In this document: piece after piece, positions 1-7,726 of the stretch
Position numbering within the stretch: position 1 is the first letter of the stretch
Layout of the letters: each line of letters opens with the position of its first letter
NCBI GenBank assembly: GCA_964477295.1
Contig: CAYZEZ010000023.1
Coordinates: 1 to 26,695 of the forward strand
Length of the DNA: 26,695 nucleotides
Direction: 5' to 3'
From: CAYZEZ01 sp964477295
GTDB taxonomy: Bacteria > Bacteroidota > Bacteroidia > Bacteroidales > SM23-62
Position numbers and translations under genes: made by a program
The notes under the pieces: model-generated
Told to the model about the DNA's origin: nothing
What the model saw: only the letters and a program-made list of their open reading frames with translations
The model's database searches: none

Positions 1-887
1 TCTGTGGAGTAACCGGTATCAAACCTACCTATGGAAGGGTTTCGCGATATGGCCTTATTGCCTACGGATCTTCGTTTGACCAGATTGGTCCCATAACAAA
101 AAATTTGCAGGATGCAGCTGCCATCCTGGAGGTCATTGCAGGCAAGGATGAATTCGACACAACCGCCTCTGATCGAAAGGTACCTGAATATACGAAAGAA
201 CTGAGCCTGGGATGTTCCGGAATGAAGATTGTCTGTCTCGAAGAAACGCTAAGCCATAAAGGATTGGATCCGGAGATCAGGATTTCCATGATGAACCTTA
301 TAGATTCACTCAAAGAGAAGGGACATGATGTGAGTATCCGGTCATTCCCGTATCTCAATTACCTGGTCCCTGCATACTATGTGATGGCTATGGCTGAAGC
401 TTCATCCAACCTGGCCCGGTATGACGGCATCCATTATGGATACAGGAACAGGGAGTCAAAGGACATAAAATCGACTTATATCCTTTCCCGCAGTGAAAGT
501 TTCGGGATGGAAGTTAAAAGGAGGATCATGACCGGCACATTCGTCCTGAGTGCAGGTTATTATGATGCCTTTTATGCCAAGGCACAGAAAGTGAGAAGGC
601 TGATCTCTGAAAAGACACAGGAAATTCTTAGCCAATATGATCTTATCCTGCTGCCTACAACACCCCGTACCGCATTTAAACTGGGAAGCATGGGTGAAGA
701 TCCTGTTGCCCTTTATCTTGAAGACATTTTCACAACGCATGCTAACCTTACCGGTATTCCCGCCATGTCATTACCCCTGGGGCGACATACAAATGGCATG
801 CCATTGGGGGTGCAGGTTATGGCCCAACGATTTGAAGAAGGCAAACTCATGGCTTTTGGGAATTATTTACTGGACAACTTTTTATAG
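1..887 (+). CDS. gatA: Asp-tRNA(Asn)/Glu-tRNA(Gln) amidotransferase subunit A, 3' part
   Basis: This is the C-terminal 294 residues of GatA; the frame is open from base 3 and the start lies upstream of the window. GatA is the amidase subunit of GatCAB, which releases ammonia from glutamine so that misacylated Glu-tRNA(Gln) or Asp-tRNA(Asn) can be amidated in the cytoplasm. The first visible residues contain KPTYGRVSRYGLIA followed by SSFDQIGPITK, the GatA block just after the amidase signature. The Lys/cis-Ser/Ser catalytic triad therefore lies upstream and cannot be checked here. The C-terminal part has the usual LPTTPRTAFKLG and GIPAMSLPLG segments. The conserved block favours GatA over a generic amidase. 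It is followed by a 115-nt gap with a 7-nt-period tract before the DUF4837 gene. Confidence 0.93.
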   Translation, partial: CGVTGIKPTYGRVSRYGLIAYGSSFDQIGPITKNLQDAAAILEVIAGKDEFDTTASDRKVPEYTKELSLGCSGMKIVCLEETLSHKGLDPEIRISMMNLIDSLKEKGHDVSIRSFPYLNYLVPAYYVMAMAEASSNLARYDGIHYGYRNRESKDIKSTYILSRSESFGMEVKRRIMTGTFVLSAGYYDAFYAKAQKVRRLISEKTQEILSQYDLILLPTTPRTAFKLGSMGEDPVALYLEDIFTTHANLTGIPAMSLPLGRHTNGMPLGVQVMAQRFEEGKLMAFGNYLLDNFL

Positions 888-889
888 CT

Positions 890-938
890 TCAGGTTAATT
901 GCCGTTGGTTTTAACCAACAGTTTACAGGTTGCAGGTT
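890..938 (+). repeat. Degenerate 7-nt-period tract (AGGTT type)
   Basis: Directly after gatA, heptads TCAGGTT (890), GTTGGTT (904), ACAGTTT (918), ACAGGTT (925) and GCAGGTT (932) all fall on one 7-nt register. The two heptads between them are diverged. GTTGGTT-TT-AACCAAC at 904-919 also forms a perfect 7-bp inverted repeat that could fold as a small hairpin. No coding potential is evident. The tract shares its period, but not its sequence, with tracts around the lpx genes. Confidence 0.6.
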
Positions 939-1002
939 AGGAAGAATAATGATTATATTGGTACAATATTTGTGCAATATTCAATCCACAATTACAACTA
1001 AA

Positions 1003-1989
1003 ATGAGAAAACTTGGCATCATTTTTTCAGCAATAATTTTTATAATTCTGGGAGCATGTGACTCAGATAAACAGCCCCTTTTGCCCAAAGTAACAGGGAA
1101 GCCTGGGGAGATTGTATTGGTAATGGATGAGTATTACTGGGGCTCGGAAATCGGAGCGTTTTTCAGGGAGACCTTTTCCCGGCCCGTACTTTCATTACCG
1201 CAGGATGAACCCATTTATGATATTGTAAGAATACCCTCCTCAGGATTTAATAACATTTTTAAATCACATCGTAACATTATTCTTACAAAGATATCTTCAC
1301 GGAATCAAAAACCCAGGATTATTGTACAGCGCGATATATGGGCCAAACCACAGATTGTGATCAACGTGATCGGCCCCAAAGATTCCACTACCCTCAATTA
1401 CCTCATCGAAAACAAAGAGAAACTTGTGTCCCTGATAGACCAGGCTGAGATTGATAGAATAGTCCAGAATTATAAAAAGAACAGGGCAAAAGGGATAGAC
1501 CAGGTTTTACGTACGGAACACAACCTGTCAATCTCCGTTCCTGCCGGTTATAATCTGGATATCGACTCTGCCCGGTTTATCTGGATCTCCCATGAACCCA
1601 GTAACCGTACGCAGGGTATACTGATTTATTATTACGACTATACTGATCCGAATACGTTCACGAAAGATTTTCTTGTGAAGAAAAGAAATGCATATACCCG
1701 GCGGTTCGTACCCGGGCCCAATAAGGGATCATACATGTCGGTTGAATCGGAAGCCCCGGTCTATTTCAGGGAATACACAAGGAATGACCGCTATTTTGCT
1801 GAAGTCAGGGGCCTCTGGAAACTGGAAAAGGGGTTTATGGGTGGGCCGTTTATCAGTATCACCACGCTGGATGAACCGAGAAACCGTGTGGTTACGGTTG
1901 ATGGATTTGTATTTGCACCCGGGAAAGATAAAAGAAACTACCTAAGGGAAATCGAAGCCATCCTTCAAACATTCAAGGTGGTCGAATGA
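1003..1989 (+). CDS. DUF4837 family lipoprotein
   Basis: This is a 328-residue predicted lipoprotein of unknown function. I chose the ATG at 1003 because it begins a clear signal peptide: a basic MRK, a hydrophobic stretch, then a lipobox LGAC with the lipidated cysteine at residue 19. The open frame runs back to 637, but that extension overlaps gatA and has no signal character. After the cysteine, DSDK is acidic, loosely like Bacteroidota surface-export signals; this is only suggestive. The mature part has the blocks DIVRIPSSGFNNIFKSHRN and VPAGYNLDIDSARFIWISHE, as I recall them from the DUF4837 family, which is confined to Bacteroidota and about this length. A GPFISIT segment and C-terminal VDGFVFAPGKDKRNYLREIE follow. 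It probably shares a transcript with the aminopeptidase 49 nt downstream. No catalytic motif is visible, so no function is proposed. Confidence 0.85.
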   Translation: MRKLGIIFSAIIFIILGACDSDKQPLLPKVTGKPGEIVLVMDEYYWGSEIGAFFRETFSRPVLSLPQDEPIYDIVRIPSSGFNNIFKSHRNIILTKISSRNQKPRIIVQRDIWAKPQIVINVIGPKDSTTLNYLIENKEKLVSLIDQAEIDRIVQNYKKNRAKGIDQVLRTEHNLSISVPAGYNLDIDSARFIWISHEPSNRTQGILIYYYDYTDPNTFTKDFLVKKRNAYTRRFVPGPNKGSYMSVESEAPVYFREYTRNDRYFAEVRGLWKLEKGFMGGPFISITTLDEPRNRVVTVDGFVFAPGKDKRNYLREIEAILQTFKVVE

Positions 1990-2038
1990 GAGGGTTTTAC
2001 TATCTTTGTGGATTATTCTTCTCCAAAATTTTTTCATA

Positions 2039-3481
2039 ATGAACATTAAGCCGGTAACTAAAATTACACCCAATCAGCATTTGATACTGATTGGAAAGGA
2101 CGACACCTCCTTCGGCGATCATATTATCTCCAGCCAGGAAAGTAAATTCCTGGCAGATAGTCTGAAACAGAAAAAAAAGCAGATTGCAATTAATCAGTAC
2201 AACCGCTGGGTTTTTATACAACTGATTGATGATCAGGACAAACCAGAGATTGATATTATTGAAGATCTGCGGCAGTCGGGAGATAAATTACAGGTTATTC
2301 TTAATCAGAATAAAATTAAGGAAGTCACTGTTGTTGACCTTACCGGCAATTCATCCTATCCAATTGCACTTGTTGAAGGGATGGCACTGGGCAGTTACCA
2401 GTTTTTAAAATACCTGAATAAAACAGAGGAATCGGAGAATACTCTAAAATCCATCAAAGTTCCGGGCAAATCAATTAAAACTAATCTGCTGGCTCAACTC
2501 AATCATAACATCCAGGCGGTATATAAAACGCGCAACCTTGTTAATGAACCCCTCTCCTTTCTGACGGCTGTTCAGTTAGCAAAAGAGATTGAGCAGATGG
2601 GAAAAGAAGCCGGATTCACAACGGATGTATTTCAGAAGAAAAAAATTGAGTCGCTGAGAATGGGTGGTTTGCTTGCTGTAAATAAAGGGAGTATCGATCC
2701 CCCTACCTTCACAATCATGACATGGAAGCCAGAAAAACATTTCAATAAAAAACCCTATATCCTGGTGGGAAAAGGTATTGTATTTGATACCGGGGGATTA
2801 AGCCTGAAACCCACAAATGACAGCATGGATTATATGAAATGTGATATGGCCGGCGCAGCTACTGTGGCTGGAGCCTTGTATGCTGTGGCTAAGGCAAAGC
2901 TGCCTCTTTATGTGATAGGTCTTGCACCTGCCACTGATAACAGGCCTGATGGCAACGCATATGTTCCCGGTGATGTGATTAAAATGTATGACGGTACAAC
3001 CGTTGAAGTTTTAAATACAGATGCAGAAGGACGGATGGTCCTGGCCGATGCATTGAGCTGGGCAAAAAAATTCAATCCTGAACTGGTCATTAACCTGGCT
3101 ACCCTCACCGGTGCAGCGCATGCAGCTATCGGTAAATACGGGATAGTAGGAATGGGGAATGCCTCACGGGAGGTCATGGATCAGTTAAAGGAATGTGGTG
3201 ACCTGGTATGCGAAAGGATTGCTGAATTCCCGTTCTGGAATGATTATGCCGAATTGTTGAAATCAGAGATCGCCGACCTGAAAAACATTGGTGGAAGATA
3301 CGCAGGAGCAATCACGGCAGGTAAATTCCTCGAACATTTCACCGATTATCCGTTTATTCATCTCGATATTGCCGGACCATCATTTAACAAGTCAAAGGAT
3401 AAATACTGGGGTACGGGAGGCAGTGGTATGGGCGTCAGGTTATTGTTTGAATTTTTAAAGAATAGGAGCAGTGAAAGATAA
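2039..3481 (+). CDS. Leucyl aminopeptidase (M17 family)
   Basis: This is a 480-residue M17 metallo-aminopeptidase, which removes N-terminal residues from peptides in the cytoplasm using two metal ions and normally forms hexamers. In my numbering the conserved residues are K245 and D250 (GKGIVFDTGG), D269 (KCDMAGAATV), and D328/E330/R332 in the signature NTDAEGR. Their spacing follows E. coli PepA apart from one extra residue between D250 and D269. The N-terminal third (1-160) is the variable M17 N-domain. I prefer ATG 2039 (MNIKPVTK) to ATG 2006, whose extra 11 residues are hydrophobic and atypical. No Shine-Dalgarno sequence is visible. An isolated TATCTTTG at 2001-2008 matches the Bacteroidota -7 box but has no -33 partner. 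Exact substrate preference cannot be read from the sequence. Confidence 0.94.
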   Translation: MNIKPVTKITPNQHLILIGKDDTSFGDHIISSQESKFLADSLKQKKKQIAINQYNRWVFIQLIDDQDKPEIDIIEDLRQSGDKLQVILNQNKIKEVTVVDLTGNSSYPIALVEGMALGSYQFLKYLNKTEESENTLKSIKVPGKSIKTNLLAQLNHNIQAVYKTRNLVNEPLSFLTAVQLAKEIEQMGKEAGFTTDVFQKKKIESLRMGGLLAVNKGSIDPPTFTIMTWKPEKHFNKKPYILVGKGIVFDTGGLSLKPTNDSMDYMKCDMAGAATVAGALYAVAKAKLPLYVIGLAPATDNRPDGNAYVPGDVIKMYDGTTVEVLNTDAEGRMVLADALSWAKKFNPELVINLATLTGAAHAAIGKYGIVGMGNASREVMDQLKECGDLVCERIAEFPFWNDYAELLKSEIADLKNIGGRYAGAITAGKFLEHFTDYPFIHLDIAGPSFNKSKDKYWGTGGSGMGVRLLFEFLKNRSSER

Positions 3482-3515
3482 TTCAAATGATCCATACCCA
3501 AATCCCACTCCCCAA

Positions 3516-3552
3516 TTTTAGTCATTCTAGATCATTTTAGTCACTTTAGTCA
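3516..3552 (-). repeat. 9/10-nt-period tract, TGACTAAAA units
   Basis: On the + strand the units are TTTTAGTCA, TTCTAGATCA, TTTTAGTCA and CTTTAGTCA, with lengths 9, 10, 9 and 9. Read on the minus strand the unit is TGACTAAAA, the same unit that recurs in the opposite orientation at 21768-21805. The tract ends 8 nt before the pdxA start codon. Confidence 0.65.
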
Positions 3553-3560
3553 TTTCTTCT

Positions 3561-4616
3561 ATGAATTCACAAAAAATAAAAATCGGTATTACCCAGGGTG
3601 ACATTAATGGGATTGGTTACGAGATCATTATTAAAGGTTTGCTTGATCCCCGCATTTTTGAAATTTGTACTCCCATCATCTATGGATCATTAAAAGTCGC
3701 AGCTTACCACAGAAAAGCACTCGATATTGAGAACTTCAGCTTTACCAGCATAAAATCTCCTGATGAAGCCAATACAAAAAGGGCAAATATTATTAATTGT
3801 CTCGATGATAACGTACGGGTCGAACTGGGCAAATCAACCGAGATCGCAGGGGAAGCTTCCTACACGTCGCTTATGAGGGCAGTCGAAGACCTTAAGGCCA
3901 ACAAACTGGATGCCCTGATCACGGCCCCTATCAATAAATACAATATTCAGTCCGAAAACTTTTCCTTTGCCGGCCATACCGAATTCCTGAAAGATTATTT
4001 TGAATCGAAGGATGTATTAATGCTCATGGTAAGTGACATGCTGAAAATAGGCTTAATTACCTCACACATCCCCTTGAGTGAAGTTCCGTCGGCCATTACA
4101 GAAGAACTGGTCCTTGATAAAATCAAATTACTGAATGATTCATTAATTCGTGATTTTGGGATAAGGAAGCCCAAAATCGCTTTGATGGGACTCAATCCGC
4201 ATTCCGGAGAAGAGGGAATGATCGGCCATGAGGAAAAGGATATTATCCTGCCTGCGATAAATAAAGCAAAGGAGGATAAGATTTACTGTTTCGGTCCGTA
4301 TCCTGCAGATGGTCTTTTCGGCTCGGGTGATTTCAGGAATTTTGACGGAATCCTGGCCATGTATCACGACCAGGGGCTGATCCCTTTCAAATCAATGGTC
4401 ATGGATGAGGGAGTGAATTATACTGCCGGGCTGCCAATCATCAGGACCTCTCCGGCTCATGGAACAGCTTTCGACCTGGCAGGCAAGAACGAGGCAAGCC
4501 CGAATTCCTTCCTCAAATCGATTTATACTGCCTGTGATATCCATCATAACAGGCAAATCTTTGCCGAAATAAATAAGGCCCCCCTGACTATTACAGACCT
4601 GAACGACCTGGATTAA
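3561..4616 (+). CDS. pdxA: 4-hydroxythreonine-4-phosphate dehydrogenase
   Basis: PdxA oxidises 4-phosphohydroxy-L-threonine with NAD(P)+ in the DXP-dependent pathway to pyridoxal phosphate. The protein has 351 residues, slightly longer than the E. coli enzyme (329). The three metal-binding histidines are visible at H169 (TSHIPL), H214 (LNPHSGE) and H269 (MYHDQGLIPFK), each offset by three from the E. coli positions 166, 211 and 266. The substrate-contacting histidine of AGHTEFL is at 139. The N-terminus IGITQGDINGIGYE and the C-terminal RTSPAHGTAFDLAG are standard for the family. ATG 3561 is the natural start; there is no Shine-Dalgarno sequence, and a short repeat tract abuts it. No pdxJ is seen nearby, so its pathway partners must lie elsewhere. 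Confidence 0.96.
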   Translation: MNSQKIKIGITQGDINGIGYEIIIKGLLDPRIFEICTPIIYGSLKVAAYHRKALDIENFSFTSIKSPDEANTKRANIINCLDDNVRVELGKSTEIAGEASYTSLMRAVEDLKANKLDALITAPINKYNIQSENFSFAGHTEFLKDYFESKDVLMLMVSDMLKIGLITSHIPLSEVPSAITEELVLDKIKLLNDSLIRDFGIRKPKIALMGLNPHSGEEGMIGHEEKDIILPAINKAKEDKIYCFGPYPADGLFGSGDFRNFDGILAMYHDQGLIPFKSMVMDEGVNYTAGLPIIRTSPAHGTAFDLAGKNEASPNSFLKSIYTACDIHHNRQIFAEINKAPLTITDLNDLD

Positions 4617-4635
4617 TTCTTCATAATTTACTGCT

Positions 4636-4654
4636 CAAAAACATCATGTTTTTG
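4636..4654. repeat. 19-bp near-perfect palindrome in the pdxA-maeB gap
   Basis: CAAAAACAT, one central base, then ATGTTTTTG gives nine paired positions. It lies 20 bp after the pdxA stop and 77 bp before the maeB start. The AT-rich stem and the T run after the centre could act as a weak transcription terminator for pdxA or as a binding site. There is no GC-rich stem as in a classical terminator. Confidence 0.4.
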
Positions 4655-4698
4655 ATTGACGTATTACTTTTATCAGGCTTTTTGATGCCATTAATCAC

Positions 4699-4706
4699 TA
4701 GCTTTG
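4699..4706 (+). promoter_or_regulatory. Possible -7 box for maeB
   Basis: TAGCTTTG matches the Bacteroidota -7 consensus TAnnTTTG exactly and lies 24 nt before the maeB ATG. The nearest TTTG upstream is only 14 nt away (4681-4684) rather than the usual 19-21, so the promoter is incomplete and uncertain. Confidence 0.3.
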
Positions 4707-4730
4707 AAAAATTAAACAAATAATAAGCTC

Positions 4731-6992
4731 ATGACTAAAATAACTAAAAATGATGCCTTGAATTATCATTCATCGGGGCGTCCTGGTAAAATTGAAGTAA
4801 TCCCTACCAAACCACATTCCACCCAGGTAGACCTGTCACTTGCTTACACCCCGGGAGTGGCAGAACCATGTAAAGAAATTCAAAAAGACCCGGAGAACAT
4901 TTATAAGTATACAGCGAAGGGAAACCTCGTGGCAGTAATTTCGAATGGAACGGCAGTACTTGGATTGGGAAACATTGGAGCAGATGCAGGGAAACCGGTC
5001 ATGGAAGGGAAAGGCTTGCTTTTCAAGATCTTCGCCGATGTGGATGTGTTTGATATTGAGGTGGATGAAAAAGATCCCGAGAAACTGATAGAGATAGTCA
5101 AAAGTCTCTCTCCCACTTTCGGGGGAATTAACCTTGAAGATATCAAGGCGCCGGAGTGCTTTGAAATTGAGCAAAAGCTCATCAAGGCGCTGAACATCCC
5201 GGTTTTCCATGATGATCAGCACGGAACAGCCATTATTTCCGCGGCCGGCCTTCTGAACGCGGTGGAGATAGCAGGGAAAAAGATTGAAGACCTGAAGGTG
5301 GTGGTGAACGGTGCCGGAGCAGCTGCCATATCCTGTTCAAACCTTTATATAGCCCTGGGAGTCAGGAAAGAAAATTTAATTATGGTCGACAGCAAGGGAG
5401 TCATCAGCACAAAAAGAAAAGACCTTAACAAATACAAAATTGAGTTTGCCCGCGATACCGACCTGGAAACCCTCGCAGATGCCTGTAAAGGAGCCGATGT
5501 TTTCCTTGGCCTGTCGGTAGCCGATGTCCTTTCGGTTGAAATGCTCAAAAGCATGGCCCCGGAGCCGATTATCTTTGCTATGGCAAACCCGAATCCCGAA
5601 ATCGAATATGATCTTGCCATGAGAACAAGGGATGATATGATCTTCGCAACGGGAAGATCCGACCATCCCAACCAGATTAATAATGTACTGGGATTTCCTT
5701 TCATATTCAGGGGAGCGCTCGATGTCAGGGCCAAAGAAATTAACCTGGAAATGAAAATTGCTGCTGTGAATGCACTGGCTGCACTGGCAAAAGAAGATGT
5801 TCCTGAAATTGTGAATACTGCATATCAAAAACAAAACATCGTTTTTGGAAGAGAATACATCATTCCTAAACCCCTCGATCCCAGATTGATCACAACGGTT
5901 GCTCCTGCTGTTGCCAAAGCAGCAATGGACTCAGGTGTGGCCAGGCAGCCCATCAAAAACTGGGAAGTATATAAAGAAAGCCTCCTTAAACGGCTCGGGA
6001 TTGACAACCAGCTAATCCGGGTTATCCAAACGAAAGCACGTCAGGAACCTAAAAAGATCATTTTTGCAGAAGCCGAAAAATTCCAGGTGCTTAAAGCCGC
6101 ACAAACAGTTATCCTTGAAAAAATTGCAGAGCCGATTCTACTCGGGAATAAAAACAAGATATTAGCTCTCATTAAGGAGAGCGAACTTGATCTGGAGGGT
6201 GTCACGATCATTAATCCGGCAAGCGAAGAAGAATCAGGTCGCCGGGATGAACTGGCCCGACTGTTCTTTAAAAAACGTCAACGAAAGGGAATAACCCTGG
6301 ATGATGCGACCGAATTAATGTTTAACAGGAATTATTTCGGAGTTATGATGGTTGAAACCGGCCAGGCGGACGGATTCTTATCAGGAATGACCACTAAATA
6401 CAGTGAAACCATACGGCCTGCATTACAAATTATCGGCACAAATAATCCGGAAAAACGTATTGCCGGTATGTATATTGTATTTACCAAACGAGGGCCTATA
6501 TTCTTTGCCGATACAACGGTTAATATTCAACCTTCCGGACAAACCCTGGTAGAAACCACTGTTCAGGTAGCAAAACAAATCCGGAAATTTAATATTGAAC
6601 CCAGGATCGCAATGTTATCCTATTCTAATTTTGGTGCAACGGAAAGTGACAGTACTAAAAATGTTGAGGAAGCGGTTAAGATCCTCCACAGGGACCATCC
6701 CGATTTGATTGTTGACGGCGAAATGCAGGCCAACTTTGCACTAAACACTGAGCTTAGAATAAGTAAGTTCCCATTTTCCAAACTCCTCAATAAGCAGGTC
6801 AACACGCTAATATTCCCTAATCTCAGCTCGGGCAATATCGCCTATAAGCTGATGGGTGAACTCGCAGGTATGGAAATCATCGGGCCAATCCTCGTGGGCA
6901 TTTGTAAACCGGTTCACATACTTCATATGGAAAGCTCTGTAAGAGAGATCGTTAATATGGCCGCAATTGCCGTTATTGATGCACAGGGCTAG
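4731..6992 (+). CDS. maeB: NADP-dependent malic enzyme with phosphotransacetylase-like domain
   Basis: This 753-residue MaeB-type fusion decarboxylates malate to pyruvate with reduction of NADP. The N-terminal malic domain shows Y39 (AYTPGVAEPC), the catalytic lysine K94 (GKPVMEGKG), metal ligands E136/D137 (NLEDIKAPE) and D162 (HDDQHG), and the nucleotide-binding loop NGAGAAA near 193-199. From about residue 440 to the end it is a phosphate acetyl/butyryltransferase-like domain, opening with FAEAEKFQVLKAA and ending LHMESSVREIVNMAAIAVID. In the family this domain usually serves acetyl-CoA-responsive regulation and oligomerisation rather than a clear PTA activity. NADP over NAD is inferred from family membership only. 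The gene is followed by a strong palindromic element at 7000-7055 that would terminate or insulate it from ruvA. Confidence 0.95.
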   Translation: MTKITKNDALNYHSSGRPGKIEVIPTKPHSTQVDLSLAYTPGVAEPCKEIQKDPENIYKYTAKGNLVAVISNGTAVLGLGNIGADAGKPVMEGKGLLFKIFADVDVFDIEVDEKDPEKLIEIVKSLSPTFGGINLEDIKAPECFEIEQKLIKALNIPVFHDDQHGTAIISAAGLLNAVEIAGKKIEDLKVVVNGAGAAAISCSNLYIALGVRKENLIMVDSKGVISTKRKDLNKYKIEFARDTDLETLADACKGADVFLGLSVADVLSVEMLKSMAPEPIIFAMANPNPEIEYDLAMRTRDDMIFATGRSDHPNQINNVLGFPFIFRGALDVRAKEINLEMKIAAVNALAALAKEDVPEIVNTAYQKQNIVFGREYIIPKPLDPRLITTVAPAVAKAAMDSGVARQPIKNWEVYKESLLKRLGIDNQLIRVIQTKARQEPKKIIFAEAEKFQVLKAAQTVILEKIAEPILLGNKNKILALIKESELDLEGVTIINPASEEESGRRDELARLFFKKRQRKGITLDDATELMFNRNYFGVMMVETGQADGFLSGMTTKYSETIRPALQIIGTNNPEKRIAGMYIVFTKRGPIFFADTTVNIQPSGQTLVETTVQVAKQIRKFNIEPRIAMLSYSNFGATESDSTKNVEEAVKILHRDHPDLIVDGEMQANFALNTELRISKFPFSKLLNKQVNTLIFPNLSSGNIAYKLMGELAGMEIIGPILVGICKPVHILHMESSVREIVNMAAIAVIDAQG

Positions 6993-6999
6993 TAAATAT

Positions 7000-7055
7000 G
7001 TCATGCTGAACTTGCCTGCCCTGACGCAGGTCAGGGCAGGCAAGTTCGGAATGAC
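7000..7055. repeat. REP/MITE-like palindrome bounded by GTCAT...ATGAC
   Basis: The element starts GTCATGCTGAAC and ends GTTCGGAATGAC. A perfect 18-bp inverted repeat (7008-7025 with 7030-7047) surrounds the tetraloop GCAG, and outer pairing continues to the GTCAT/ATGAC tips with about one mismatch and a wobble. It begins 8 nt after the maeB stop. The termini and internal GAACTT match the element at 15154-15208. No transposase is encoded. It would fold as a very stable hairpin in RNA from either strand, but lacks a T run. Confidence 0.75.
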
Positions 7056-7085
7056 TGCATACCTGACCGTAACCTATTATTTACT

Positions 7086-7112
7086 ATTTTTAGCTGTTCA
7101 TAGCTAAAAAAT
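7086..7112. repeat. AT-rich hairpin directly upstream of ruvA
   Basis: TTTTTAGCT, loop GTTCAT, then AGCTAAAAA gives a perfect 9-bp stem, extendable on both sides with A/T pairs. It ends about 8 nt before the ruvA ATG, so it sits in the ribosome-access region or serves as an operator. The role is unknown. Confidence 0.45.
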
Positions 7113-7119
7113 AAATAGT

Positions 7120-7701
7120 ATGTATGATTACATCACGGGATTGGTCGTTGAAAAAACACCAACCTATATCATCCTTGAAACCGGCCAGATAGGATATTTT
7201 ATTAACATATCCCTGAATACCTATTCCATCCTGGGCAAATCAGAATCCTGCAAGCTTTATATACACCAGATAATCCGCGAGGACGCCCACCTCCTTTTTG
7301 GATTTATCGACCAGCGGGAAAGGGAGATCTTCCGCCAATTGATCTCAGTATCAGGAGTTGGTGCCAATACAGCAAGAATGATCCTTTCATCAATGATGCC
7401 CGACGAGGTTATCCGTTCAATCAATGAAGGAGATGTATTCGCCCTGAAGAGTGTGAAAGGCATCGGAGCCAAGTCGGCACAGAGGATAATTGTCGATCTT
7501 AAGGATAAAGTGGCAAAAGTCGAACAATTAGAGGAAATATTCGAATCAAAAAGCAATACTATCCAAGAAGAATCGTTATCTGCATTAGTTAATTTAGGGT
7601 TTTCCAAAGCAATGGTTGAAAAGGTGATAAGGCAGATCCATAGCGAAAAATCTGATCTCACCGTTGAAGAATTGATCAAAGAAGCCTTGAAACGTCTCTG
7701 A
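7120..7701 (+). CDS. ruvA: Holliday junction branch migration complex subunit RuvA
   Basis: RuvA binds four-way DNA junctions as a tetramer and loads the RuvB helicase motor. The 193-residue length fits the family. The N-terminal OB-fold (about 1-63) begins MYDYITGLVVEKTPTYIILE and contains GYFINISLNTY. The central double helix-hairpin-helix region has VSGVGANTARMILS and VKGIGAKSAQRIIVDLKDK, the two DNA-backbone-binding hairpins. The C-terminal RuvB-interaction domain (about 147-193) carries ALVNLGFSKAMVEKVI. It sits 25 nt upstream of sprA, with which it is probably cotranscribed; ruvA next to sprA is, as I recall, a recurring arrangement in Bacteroidota. No ruvB or ruvC is in the window. Confidence 0.96.
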   Translation: MYDYITGLVVEKTPTYIILETGQIGYFINISLNTYSILGKSESCKLYIHQIIREDAHLLFGFIDQREREIFRQLISVSGVGANTARMILSSMMPDEVIRSINEGDVFALKSVKGIGAKSAQRIIVDLKDKVAKVEQLEEIFESKSNTIQEESLSALVNLGFSKAMVEKVIRQIHSEKSDLTVEELIKEALKRL

Positions 7702-7726
7702 TTGAACCTAATCCTTAACAGGTATA

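Noticed and set aside
637..1002. N-terminal extension of the DUF4837 open frame
   Set aside because: It overlaps gatA in another frame and the 890-938 repeats, and lacks protein-like character; the lipoprotein signal begins at 1003.
2001..2008. TATCTTTG, exact match to the -7 consensus upstream of the aminopeptidase
   Set aside because: There is no -33 partner at the right distance, and the gene is only 49 nt after the lipoprotein gene, so an operon is more likely.
5376..5834. Long minus-strand open frames inside maeB (also 4836-5222, 5345-5734)
   Set aside because: These are shadows of the malic enzyme coding frame; their translations show no domain and the sense frame has all catalytic motifs.
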